DNA from: Methanobacteriota archaeon
Lineage (GTDB): Archaea > Thermoplasmatota > Thermoplasmata > RBG-16-68-12
NCBI GenBank assembly: GCA_005878665.1
Contig: VBLR01000131.1
Coordinates: forward strand, 1-8,949
Direction of reading: 5' to 3'
Length of the DNA: 8,949 bases
Made by a program: the position numbers and the translations under genes. Numbering within the stretch: position 1 is the stretch's first letter; each line of letters begins with the position of its first letter. The notes beneath the pieces are model-generated. The model saw nothing but the letters and a program-made list of their open reading frames with translations. It searched no databases and was not told the origin of the DNA. Below, in pieces: positions 1 to 6,552 of the stretch.

Positions 1-2
1 CG

Positions 3-2873
3 GGCCAGGAGAAACTCGAGGAGGCTCGCCGTACCCTGGCCGATGCGGAGAAAGGACTCATCAGCCAACGCGGAGCGTTGCAACGAGATCAAAGCAAGCT
101 CGCGAAGGGACGAGAGGAACTCTCGGACCAGCGGGCCGAGCTCGACGCGATGCAGAAACGACTGAAGCACGCGGCGACGGAGATGGACGCGCTCGAGGCG
201 GCGCTATCGAAACGGGAAGGGGACATCTCGGAACAGACGAGAGCGCTCGAGGCGAATCGAACGCAAGTCGCGTCACAAATCGAGACCGCGAAGCGCATGG
301 AGCGTTTGGCGAAGGCGCGGGAAGCCGCAGTGTCCAAGGGAGAAAGGGACCTCGCCGAAGCCCAAGGCGCGTTTGCGGAGGCTCAGAAGTCCTTGAAGGC
401 GGAACGGTCCGCCGTGGGACGAGGGTTCGACGAACTCGAGAGACGAAAGAGTCAGCTCGGGTCGGGAGCGAAAGCCCTCGAACAGCGGGAAAAAGAACTT
501 CGGTCCGGGGAAGAAGCCCAGAAAGCCGCTCAAGCGAAACTGGAATCCCGCATCCTGGCCGTCGAACGACAAGACGAAGCCATCGTCGCGACGCGCGCAG
601 ACCTGGAGAAGCGGGCCGCAATCGAAGCTAAGGAACGATCCGAACTGAAGGAAGGGAACGCCGAGCTCGAACGGGCGCGAAAGGAGCTCGATTCCGAGCG
701 GAAGGCGTTCGAGGCATCGCGGGCAGCGCTCGCTGACCAAATCGAAGCGGTCCAGAAGGAGGAAAAGGCCGCGAAGATCCACGAGGCCGGCTTGACGAAG
801 CTTCAGGGAGAAATCACGGAAGCCTCGACGGTCCTGGCGGGAGGGGAGAAGTCGCTGAAGGAGGAACGCGCCGCCCTCCAACGAGAAGAAAGCAAGCTCA
901 CGCGGCGGGAGCAGATTCTGCAGGAAAGGACGAAAGATCTGAGCGACCGCGAAAGAGAATTGCGGTCGGCCTTCGATGCGCACAAGGCCGCGGTCACGAA
1001 GTTCGAGTCCCGATTCAACGACTTGGATCGACGCGAAAAGGAACATGCATCGGCGCTCGCAGCCCTCGAAAAGCGGGAATCCGGATTCACGGCCGAGCGG
1101 CTAGAGCTCCGCGAATCCAGTGTCGAGATCGAGCGGGCGCGAAAGGCCCTCGCGTCCGATCGCAAGGCCGCGGATGCCATCCGGTCCGATCTGACGAACA
1201 AGGCGAAGCAGCTTGAAACGCGCCTGCGAGACGTCGCCGCAACGGAGGCGGCGCACATGGAACGCGAGAAGTCCATCTCGTCGTCCGAAGCCGACCTCGC
1301 GAAACGCGAGAAGCTTCTGACATCATCCCTGAAGGAATGGGAGCAAAGTCAAGCGGCCGCGAGCCGCGAGACGAAACGCCGCGAATCGGCCGTCAAAGCA
1401 GAACTCGAAGAAGCGCGCCGCCTCCAGGCGACCGCCGAGACGAAGGAAAAGCAGCTCGCCCTGCGGGAAACGGAATTCCGTGCGAGAGAGGAACATCTGC
1501 GACGGTCGGAGGCGAACCTGGAACATCGAGAGGCCGCCCTGACCACCGGCACGAAGGATGTGAACGCGAAGGAGACCGCCTTGACGGCCGCCGCGGCCGG
1601 GCTGGCCCAGCGCCGACGCGAATTGGATCGACGCCAAGAGGCGATGGACAAAGCCGAGGACGATCTCGCGAGCCGCCAGAAGGAAATCGAAAAGGGCTCC
1701 CAAGTCCGGGCCAAAGAGGCCAAAGATCTCTCGGCTTCCCAGAAGGAGCTCGTCCGCGCGCGGGCTTCCCTCGTCGCACTCGACAAGCGGACGCGATCTG
1801 AAATGAAGAAGATCGAAGTGCGCACGGAAACCGCGAAGGCGGCCGAGACGAGGCTCGCCGCCGAGGAGGAATCCGTCCGAACGCGGGCGACCGAAATCGC
1901 GGCAAAAGAAACGAGCATCAAGGAGAAACTCGCAGACCTTGCCAAGGCCGCATCCAGTTTGGAGGCCCGGCAGTCGGAAATCGCGGAGCGCGACGAAGGC
2001 CTGAAGGCTCTCGCCGCGGCCCTCGAGAAACGAGACGCGGAGGCGAACCGCATCGAGAAAGGCATCGACAAACGGAAGGCGGAAATCGACCGGCTCGAGA
2101 AGGATCTGAAGGCCGCGAAAGACCGGGTCAATGCAGAAACTCGGGACGTCGCCGATGCGCGGAAGGTGATGGATCGCTCGAGCGCGGAAATCGCCAAGCG
2201 CTCGAAAGAACTCGAGTCCCAGGCCAGTGTGATCGAGTCACGAGAAGAAGAGGCTGCGGATCTGAAGACGAAAGCGATGACCCTCCTCAAGTATGCGGAG
2301 AAAGCCGCGGATGAAAAGAGCCAGGAGCTGAAGGAACGAGCGCAGCAAGAGGAGGCTCGCCTCGAGGCCCAGAAGGCCGAGGTCGAAAAGGCCGCCCGGG
2401 CCTACGAAGATCTTGACGAGAAGGAACGACAGCTCGAGACCGCAACCGCGGAGTTCGAGGCGCGGACGAAGGCGCTCGATCAACGGGAGAAAAAGTTGAG
2501 GGACGAGGCCGCCGCTATGGCCCGTGAGCGGACGGAGACGAAGGCGATCTGGAAGAACCTCGAGGCCGAGAGGGAACGGGTCTCCCGCAAGGAGGAGACG
2601 GTCGAATCGCTCGTTGCCCGGACCCTCACGAAAGAGCGGGAAGCCCTCGTCGGGGAGAGGGAGAAGGTCCGCGCCGCGGCCGCCGACATCAAGGGCAAGG
2701 ACAAGACCACCGAGCGGGAACGGCTCCGCCTGCAGGCCCTCAGTCGAGAGTTGGAGACCTTGAAGACCCGCCTACAGAACCGGGAGCGCGCGATCCGAAC
2801 GCAAGAAGCGGATCTCGAACGTCGCCGCGAAGAGGTCCGTCGGATGCGCGAGAAGATCGAGGAACTCCTCTAG
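3..2873 (+). CDS. Giant coiled-coil protein, C-terminal part (5' end cut by window edge)
   Basis: The frame is open from the first complete codon at position 3 to the TAG at 2871-2873, giving 956 visible residues. A TTG at 78 is an ordinary Leu inside the open frame, so the true start lies left of the window. The visible protein is almost entirely Glu, Lys, Arg, Ala, Leu, Asp, Gln and Ser, with no proline or cysteine that I can find and only two tryptophans. Regular heptads show a hydrophobic residue every seventh position and frequent R-E pairs; positions 1464-1694 hold eleven uninterrupted heptads. No membrane segment, Walker motif or other enzyme signature is visible, so SMC or Rad50 identity is not supported. 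A structural rod, spacer or filament role is inferred. Many heptads have only one hydrophobic core residue, so a charged single alpha-helix is an alternative for parts of it. The missing N-terminus could hold a head or anchor domain. Confidence 0.88.
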   Translation, partial: GQEKLEEARRTLADAEKGLISQRGALQRDQSKLAKGREELSDQRAELDAMQKRLKHAATEMDALEAALSKREGDISEQTRALEANRTQVASQIETAKRMERLAKAREAAVSKGERDLAEAQGAFAEAQKSLKAERSAVGRGFDELERRKSQLGSGAKALEQREKELRSGEEAQKAAQAKLESRILAVERQDEAIVATRADLEKRAAIEAKERSELKEGNAELERARKELDSERKAFEASRAALADQIEAVQKEEKAAKIHEAGLTKLQGEITEASTVLAGGEKSLKEERAALQREESKLTRREQILQERTKDLSDRERELRSAFDAHKAAVTKFESRFNDLDRREKEHASALAALEKRESGFTAERLELRESSVEIERARKALASDRKAADAIRSDLTNKAKQLETRLRDVAATEAAHMEREKSISSSEADLAKREKLLTSSLKEWEQSQAAASRETKRRESAVKAELEEARRLQATAETKEKQLALRETEFRAREEHLRRSEANLEHREAALTTGTKDVNAKETALTAAAAGLAQRRRELDRRQEAMDKAEDDLASRQKEIEKGSQVRAKEAKDLSASQKELVRARASLVALDKRTRSEMKKIEVRTETAKAAETRLAAEEESVRTRATEIAAKETSIKEKLADLAKAASSLEARQSEIAERDEGLKALAAALEKRDAEANRIEKGIDKRKAEIDRLEKDLKAAKDRVNAETRDVADARKVMDRSSAEIAKRSKELESQASVIESREEEAADLKTKAMTLLKYAEKAADEKSQELKERAQQEEARLEAQKAEVEKAARAYEDLDEKERQLETATAEFEARTKALDQREKKLRDEAAAMARERTETKAIWKNLEAERERVSRKEETVESLVARTLTKEREALVGEREKVRAAAADIKGKDKTTERERLRLQALSRELETLKTRLQNRERAIRTQEADLERRREEVRRMREKIEELL
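246..707 (+). repeat. Internal protein repeat, copy A (154 residues)
   Basis: This segment of the coiled-coil gene encodes 154 residues that align without gaps to the next 154 residues (708-1169). Counting by hand gives about 66 of 154 identical positions (about 43 %). Clear anchors are LEANR against FEASR, SLKAER against SLKEER, REKELRS against RERELRS, and ELERARKELDSERKA against EIERARKALASDRKA. The period of 462 nt equals 22 heptads or 14 hendecads, so the helix register is preserved. Confidence 0.7.
708..1169 (+). repeat. Internal protein repeat, copy B (154 residues)
   Basis: This is the second copy of the tandem 154-residue unit of the coiled-coil gene; see copy A for the alignment. 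A third copy from 1170 on would begin ADAIRSDL and could be related, but I could not align it convincingly without gaps. The duplication is therefore stated only for two units. Confidence 0.7.
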
Positions 2874-3497
2874 TCACTCGCGGCCCGGCGCCTTCGAAAC
2901 CGCACCCGGGGTCCGGGCCGGCCAGCCGTACGAATGCAGAAAGAGGAAAATGCTCCCGAAGAGCGGGACGAAGATCAGGGAGCTCAGCAGGTGGTACAGG
3001 GTGAAGGGCACCTGCGCCTCGAGGACCGTCACAATGCCCACGCCGAACGGCCGCGTGATGAAGTACCATTCGCCGATGGCAGTCCAGAGGTCGTACGCGA
3101 TCGTCACCGGGACGCTGATCGTCGTGAGGAGCGCGACGGACTTCACGCGGAACAAGACTCGGGGTCGAATCCGGCGGCCCAGAAATCCGACGAACACGTA
3201 GCCCGAGATCACAAAGAACGTGATCCCGGTGATCGCGTTCAACCCGTAGCCTGTGTAGGTCGTCGACCACTCCAGCGGCTGGAGGACCGCCAACGCCGTC
3301 AGCGGGACGAGGATCGTCCACCAGCGACCGAGGAGAGAGCCAGCGAGGAGGCTCGCGGCAAACACCGTCTCGATGTTCGCGTACGATCGCAAGAGCAGCG
3401 TGCCGATGACCGCGACGAGGATCAGGAAGACCCCGAGGACCCGCGTTCGCGCATCGCCCAGACCCGCCTCGACGATTCCCCGCCAGTCGCGTGCCAT
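2874..3497 (-). CDS. Multi-spanning membrane protein, ECF-transporter S-component-like
   Basis: The protein has 207 residues when read from the ATG at 3497. Hydrophobic segments lie at about residues 20-40, 45-72, 88-107, 118-142 and 151-187, giving five or six membrane helices. The architecture resembles ECF-transporter substrate-binding (S) components and related small archaeal membrane proteins: a GSLLGRWW motif after the second segment, an ISGYVFVGFLGRRIRPR loop, a YDLWTAIGEW helix end, and a last segment beginning QVPFTLYHLLSS. This is a family-pattern judgement, not a database hit. I chose the ATG at 3497 because it follows the upstream gene's TGA by one base and has a GGAGG tract 9 nt upstream. 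A longer reading from 3548 would add 17 non-hydrophobic residues and overlap the previous gene by 50 nt. It is last in the operon. Its stop codon abuts the convergent coiled-coil gene's stop with no bases between. No EcfA or EcfT partner is in view. Confidence 0.72.
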   Translation of the reverse strand: MARDWRGIVEAGLGDARTRVLGVFLILVAVIGTLLLRSYANIETVFAASLLAGSLLGRWWTILVPLTALAVLQPLEWSTTYTGYGLNAITGITFFVISGYVFVGFLGRRIRPRVLFRVKSVALLTTISVPVTIAYDLWTAIGEWYFITRPFGVGIVTVLEAQVPFTLYHLLSSLIFVPLFGSIFLFLHSYGWPARTPGAVSKAPGRE

Positions 3498-3498
3498 C

Positions 3499-3939
3499 TC
3501 ACATCCCCTCCCCGGATGCACTGAAACTCCAAAGGACGACATCGCCATCGTTCAAGGCCTTGTGATCGGCGGCGACGTCCCCGTAGACCCCGTTCACCCA
3601 GTACTGCCAGTACCGGCCCCCTTCCCCGTTCACCGAGCCGTTGATGGCCGTGACGAAGACGCCTTCCGGGATTTGGAACGTCACATGGTCGAGCGAAAAC
3701 CCGAGTCGGGCGGAGGCCTCGGAGAGAATGCCGTACGCGGTGTTGTTCATCGTCGCGGCCGGGGCATAGTGGATCGACCAGCCGGCGCCTCGCACGTCGA
3801 GCGTCGCAAACCCGACGACCCGCGCCTGCACGGGGGCGGGCTGGAAGACCTCCGTCATGGCATAGACCCCCGCGATCGCGGCCAAGAGGATCGCGGCGAA
3901 CAGCACCGCCTGTTGGCGCTCGCTCAGCCTACGGACCAC
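3499..3939 (-). CDS. Membrane-anchored DUF4430 (transcobalamin C-domain-like) protein
   Basis: The protein has 146 residues and a GTG start at 3939. Residues 10-31 form one hydrophobic segment, an uncleaved anchor or signal. Residues about 64-139 carry the DUF4430 pattern: NNTAYGILSEAS, GVFVTAING, the hallmark GGRYWQYWVNGVYGDVAAD, and a closing LNDGDVVLWSFS. This family (Pfam DUF4430) includes the C-terminal domain of transcobalamin and intrinsic factor, hence the idea that it binds a small ligand outside the cell. Two N-glycosylation sequons (N65, N100) fit an external location. The start is supported by GGGAGGT (3952-3946 on the minus strand), and the gene overlaps the end of the upstream propeller gene by 11 nt. 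It probably delivers or presents a ligand to the membrane protein encoded one base downstream. Ligand identity is inference. Confidence 0.85.
   Translation of the reverse strand: MVRRLSERQQAVLFAAILLAAIAGVYAMTEVFQPAPVQARVVGFATLDVRGAGWSIHYAPAATMNNTAYGILSEASARLGFSLDHVTFQIPEGVFVTAINGSVNGEGGRYWQYWVNGVYGDVAADHKALNDGDVVLWSFSASGEGM
3507..3511 (-). promoter_or_regulatory. Shine-Dalgarno for the S-component-like gene
   Basis: On the minus strand the tract GGGGAGGGGA (3513-3504) contains GGAGG, nine bases before the ATG at 3497. It lies inside the last codons of the DUF4430 gene. It decides the start choice for the downstream gene in favour of 3497 over 3548 and fits translational coupling. Confidence 0.65.
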
Positions 3940-5623
3940 GGCGGGACCTCCCGAGCATCCAGACGGAGATGAGCACGGCGAGGCCGGCCGCGGCGAGCCC
4001 GCCCACGATGATCAAGGGGACGATGCCGATTCCGCTGGGCGTTGAGGCGGAGACGTCCGCGAGGCGATAGAGGCGCCCGTTGTCCGAGGCGATGTAGAGG
4101 GCGCCTTCGTGGACGACGGGAGAAGAGAGCAGGTAGTCCGGCGGCCCCGGCTGGAGCGCCCATTCACCGGAGCCGAGGGCGGAGAGGCGCCACGAATACA
4201 CGGTGCCATTGCCATCGTTCGTCGCCGCGTACACACGATCGCCCGCGATGGTCGGGGAAGCCGAGACCGGAGTGCCGATCAGACTCGTGGTCCATCGGAC
4301 GTCCCCGGCGAGGCTGAACGTCTGCACAGCGCCATCGGTCCCGAAGACCCCCCATCCGATGGCAAGAGTCCCATCCGACACGGCCGGAGACGCGATCGAT
4401 CCGACGAGTTCGGAATGCCGCCAGTGGACGACGCCGTCGATGCCGACCGAAAAAGCCTCGCCAGCTTTCGTCGTGAAGAATACCGAATCGTTCGCGAGGG
4501 CCGGCGACGAGGCGACGGAGCCATTCGTCGCGACGAACCACCGTTGCGCGCCCGAGTCCGCGTCCAGGGCCAAGAGCCCGTACGGCGGGGAGTACGTCAG
4601 ATTGGACGGGTGGAAATGGCCCATCAGGCCGACATAGACCACATGATCGGCGATGGCGGCCGACGAGAGATGCACCGAACTCACGGGCCGCGACCAGACC
4701 ACGTCGTGGGTGAAGAGATCGAGGGCCACGAAGGATCCGTCCCCTCCGGTTTCGTTGAAGGTCCCGACGTACACGCGGCCGTACGCGATTCGGGGTGAGG
4801 CCGTGATCCCGGAGAATTGGGCGTCCGGCTGCAAACTCCGATTCCACAGTTCGGTGCCATCGGACTCGGAGAGGACATGGAGCCGTCCGTCCTTTCCCCC
4901 GACGTAGATTCGGCCGTCGTATAGCGCCGGCGAAGACGCGCCCGCGACGTCCGGGTTGCGCCACCGCAGCGTACCCGTGCCCTCGTCCAACGCAACGAAT
5001 CCGGTCCACATCGACAGATAGACGGTCCCATGGGCGAAGGCCGGGGTCGCGGTGATCTCGTATGCGCCGGTGTCGTACGTCCAGGCGACGTGAGGCGAGA
5101 CGGGTCCGGCACCCGCCGCGGCGCCGCTCCCACCCAGATCGTAGCGGAACATTTCGACGGGGTGCCGGCCCGATGCATCCGGGGTCGCTTCCGGTCGCGG
5201 TCCCGGCCAAGGCTCCGTGAAATTCCACGGCGCGTCCCGGGAGAGGAACCAGCCGCACACCGCCCCGTTCGTCGCCGGGAGGTCGGCCGGACCGAGGTCC
5301 GCGAAATCCCACCGGGAGACGTTCCAGATGAGGAAGTGCCAGTAGTCGGGCCACGATGGATGCGCTTCGCCGATGTCGTTCAGGAAGGGCGTCGCGTTGT
5401 ACCAAGTGACGTTCAGATCGAGCCCGAGGCCCGTCGCCGCCTCCATGGTGGCGTTCCATAGCGTCGCGCCTGCCGGCATCGAGAGGTCGGCCCACACGAT
5501 TCGCCCGGTCCCGAAGTCTACCATGACGCTCACGGCGAGCGGCCCCTTCCCGGAGGCGACCGACGAGCCGAAGGCGGATGCGGCGAGAATCGCCGCCAGG
5601 ACGGCCGTCGGAATCCACCGCAC
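3929..5623 (-). CDS. Secreted PQQ-type beta-propeller with N-terminal DUF4430-like domain and membrane anchor
   Basis: The protein has 564 residues and starts at GTG 5623 with GAGGAG five bases upstream. Residues 1-24 are a signal peptide (cleavage probably near SVASG). Residues about 29-130 resemble a DUF4430/transcobalamin-type domain: ATLWNATMEAATGLGLDLNV, YWHFLIWNVSRWDF, and LPATNGAVCGWFLS. Residues about 175-524 hold eight PQQ-like propeller repeats with the pattern (S/T)SPALYDGRIYVG ... G-(x)-L-x-ALD-x-x-(S/T)G-x-x-x-W, starting near 190, 228, 273, 318, 370, 409, 453 and 498. The WTYDTG strand at 181-186 probably closes the eighth blade. Residues 533-557 are a membrane anchor followed by RSRRGP, so the bulk is outside the cell. 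Eleven N-x-S/T sequons suggest S-layer-style glycosylation. No catalytic residues of quinoprotein dehydrogenases were recognised, so a binding or scaffold role is more likely than an enzyme. It is the first gene of the operon. Confidence 0.88.
   Translation of the reverse strand: MRWIPTAVLAAILAASAFGSSVASGKGPLAVSVMVDFGTGRIVWADLSMPAGATLWNATMEAATGLGLDLNVTWYNATPFLNDIGEAHPSWPDYWHFLIWNVSRWDFADLGPADLPATNGAVCGWFLSRDAPWNFTEPWPGPRPEATPDASGRHPVEMFRYDLGGSGAAAGAGPVSPHVAWTYDTGAYEITATPAFAHGTVYLSMWTGFVALDEGTGTLRWRNPDVAGASSPALYDGRIYVGGKDGRLHVLSESDGTELWNRSLQPDAQFSGITASPRIAYGRVYVGTFNETGGDGSFVALDLFTHDVVWSRPVSSVHLSSAAIADHVVYVGLMGHFHPSNLTYSPPYGLLALDADSGAQRWFVATNGSVASSPALANDSVFFTTKAGEAFSVGIDGVVHWRHSELVGSIASPAVSDGTLAIGWGVFGTDGAVQTFSLAGDVRWTTSLIGTPVSASPTIAGDRVYAATNDGNGTVYSWRLSALGSGEWALQPGPPDYLLSSPVVHEGALYIASDNGRLYRLADVSASTPSGIGIVPLIIVGGLAAAGLAVLISVWMLGRSRRGP
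3946..3952 (-). promoter_or_regulatory. Shine-Dalgarno for the DUF4430 gene
   Basis: GGGAGGT on the minus strand lies six bases before the GTG at 3939, inside the 3' end of the propeller gene. It supports a GTG start that overlaps the upstream stop (TAG at 3931-3929). Confidence 0.65.
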
Positions 5624-5642
5624 TTGAACTCCTCTTTCAAGT
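5622..5642. promoter_or_regulatory. Perfect 7-bp inverted repeat around the operon's RBS and start
   Basis: The plus strand reads ACTTGAA (5622-5628), a seven-base spacer (5629-5635), then TTCAAGT (5636-5642), a perfect dyad. In minus-strand mRNA this would be a 7-bp hairpin whose loop is AGAGGAG, the Shine-Dalgarno itself, and whose 3' arm includes the first two bases of the GTG start. It could be an operator for a dimeric regulator, such as the divergent wHTH protein, or an RNA element controlling initiation. A related half-site, GCTTGA, occurs at 5665-5670. The symmetry is read directly; either function is inference. Confidence 0.5.
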
Positions 5643-5645
5643 AAG

Positions 5646-5657
5646 CTTTATACATAT
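5646..5657 (+). promoter_or_regulatory. TATA-like box for the wHTH regulator gene
   Basis: CTTTATACATAT on the plus strand, centred near 5651, predicts a start near 5676 and a leader of about 19 nt before the ATG at 5695. A weak AGGT (5687-5690) lies four bases before that ATG. The box sits in the only AT-rich stretch of this region. Confidence 0.55.
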
Positions 5658-5672
5658 CCAATTCGCTTGACC

Positions 5673-5680
5673 GTATTAAA
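5673..5680 (-). promoter_or_regulatory. TATA-like box for the propeller/DUF4430 operon
   Basis: The minus strand reads TTTAATAC, centred near 5676. With the usual archaeal spacing of about 26 nt, transcription would start near 5650. That leaves a leader of about 27 nt that just contains the hairpin and Shine-Dalgarno. An alternative is the TGTATAAAGC stretch at about 5654-5645 on the same strand, which would give an almost leaderless transcript. Confidence 0.45.
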
Positions 5681-5694
5681 GGGTTCAGGTCTCC

Positions 5695-6489
5695 ATGCAA
5701 CTGCTGCGCGACCTTCGCGAGGCGACGACGATGCTCGTCCTGTACGCGGTCACGACCGAGCGGCACACACACCTGCGATCCCTCGCGGAGGAACTTGGGA
5801 TGACGGTCCAGGGAGCGTCGGAGTACGTCCGCCGGATGATCGATCACGGCCTCCTGCAGCGCGTCGACGGGGAGTATCGGGCAACGAAGCGAGGCGTCGA
5901 GCTCCTGCTCGGCCGGTTCCTGGAACTCCGGTCCTTCGTCGATCGAGCGAGCCGCGCGATGGCGTTCATCGTCACGACATCGGCGTTGGCGGGAAGCCCG
6001 GTCCGGCGAAGGGAGCGCGTGGGTCTGTTCATGGAGGCTGGCATGCTCGTGGCGTACGGTCATCGCGACTCGCCCTCAATGGGAATCGCAAACGAGGATG
6101 CGGCGAAGGGGGAGGACCTCGCCGTTCGGAACCTGGAAGGCATCATCGCCCTACGACCCGGCCGAATCCTCCTGGCCCGGGTGCCACCGAAGGACGAGGG
6201 CGGAGCGAAGGCCCTCCGGGACGCCGCCGCCAAGAAGATCCGCGCGGCTCCGAAGGACGCGGTGGTTGCGACCCTCGATGTCGCCGGCGTCATCGTCGCC
6301 CGGAAGCTCGGTTTGCGTGCCGGCATCCGCTATGGCGTGCTCGGAGCGACGATCGAGGCCGCGCAACTCGGCCTCGACGTGGTCCTTCTCCTCCCGGAAG
6401 AGCGTGCGGCCGAAGCCGTGCAAGCGATCGAGGCCGCGAACGCGAAGCTCGAGGACAAGATCCCGTACGAGAGCATCGCCCTCGGCTGA
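5695..6489 (+). CDS. Winged-helix transcriptional regulator with unrecognised C-terminal domain
   Basis: The protein has 264 residues and an ATG start at 5695. Residues about 1-75 form a winged-helix DNA-binding domain: helix LRSLAEELGMTVQGASEYVR, then MIDHGLLQRVDGEYRATKRG as wing and following helix. Residues about 105-250 form a separate alpha/beta domain, with MEAGMLVAYGHRD, RNLEGIIALRPGRILLARVP, DAVVATLDVAGVIVARKLG and LDVVLLLPEERAAEAVQAIE. The alternating strands and helices suggest a Rossmann-like fold that might sense a ligand. I recognise the overall archaeal regulator type but cannot name the C-terminal family. The gene is divergent from the propeller/DUF4430 operon across a 71-nt promoter region, so control of that operon and of itself is a natural inference. 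It has no membrane segment, so it is cytoplasmic. Confidence 0.8.
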   Translation: MQLLRDLREATTMLVLYAVTTERHTHLRSLAEELGMTVQGASEYVRRMIDHGLLQRVDGEYRATKRGVELLLGRFLELRSFVDRASRAMAFIVTTSALAGSPVRRRERVGLFMEAGMLVAYGHRDSPSMGIANEDAAKGEDLAVRNLEGIIALRPGRILLARVPPKDEGGAKALRDAAAKKIRAAPKDAVVATLDVAGVIVARKLGLRAGIRYGVLGATIEAAQLGLDVVLLLPEERAAEAVQAIEAANAKLEDKIPYESIALG

Positions 6490-6552
6490 TGGGAAGGTAC
6501 GGCGTCGCGGATCGGGCGAAAGAGGAAGTGGCGGGGAGCCCATCGAGGTCCA

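Noticed and set aside
1349..2290. Antisense frame of 313 codons within the coiled-coil gene
   Set aside because: It is Ser/Arg/Ala-rich without motifs, produced by the complement of repeated Glu/Lys/Ala/Arg codons on the sense strand.
3..2873. Assignment of the coiled-coil protein as SMC, Rad50 or a kinesin/myosin-like rod
   Set aside because: Automated matches to such families usually reflect coiled-coil composition. No Walker, signature or hinge motif is visible, and the C-terminus ends in heptads.
2934..3524. Plus-strand frame of 196 codons opposite the S-component-like gene
   Set aside because: It is a highly charged, His/Asp/Arg-rich shadow of hydrophobic codons on the opposite strand, with no domain and no promoter.
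4164..5618. Long minus-strand frame of 484 codons overlapping the propeller gene
   Set aside because: Its protein is Arg/Gly/Pro-rich with no domain, while the overlapping frame has a signal peptide, eight repeats and an anchor. It is a high-GC shadow frame.
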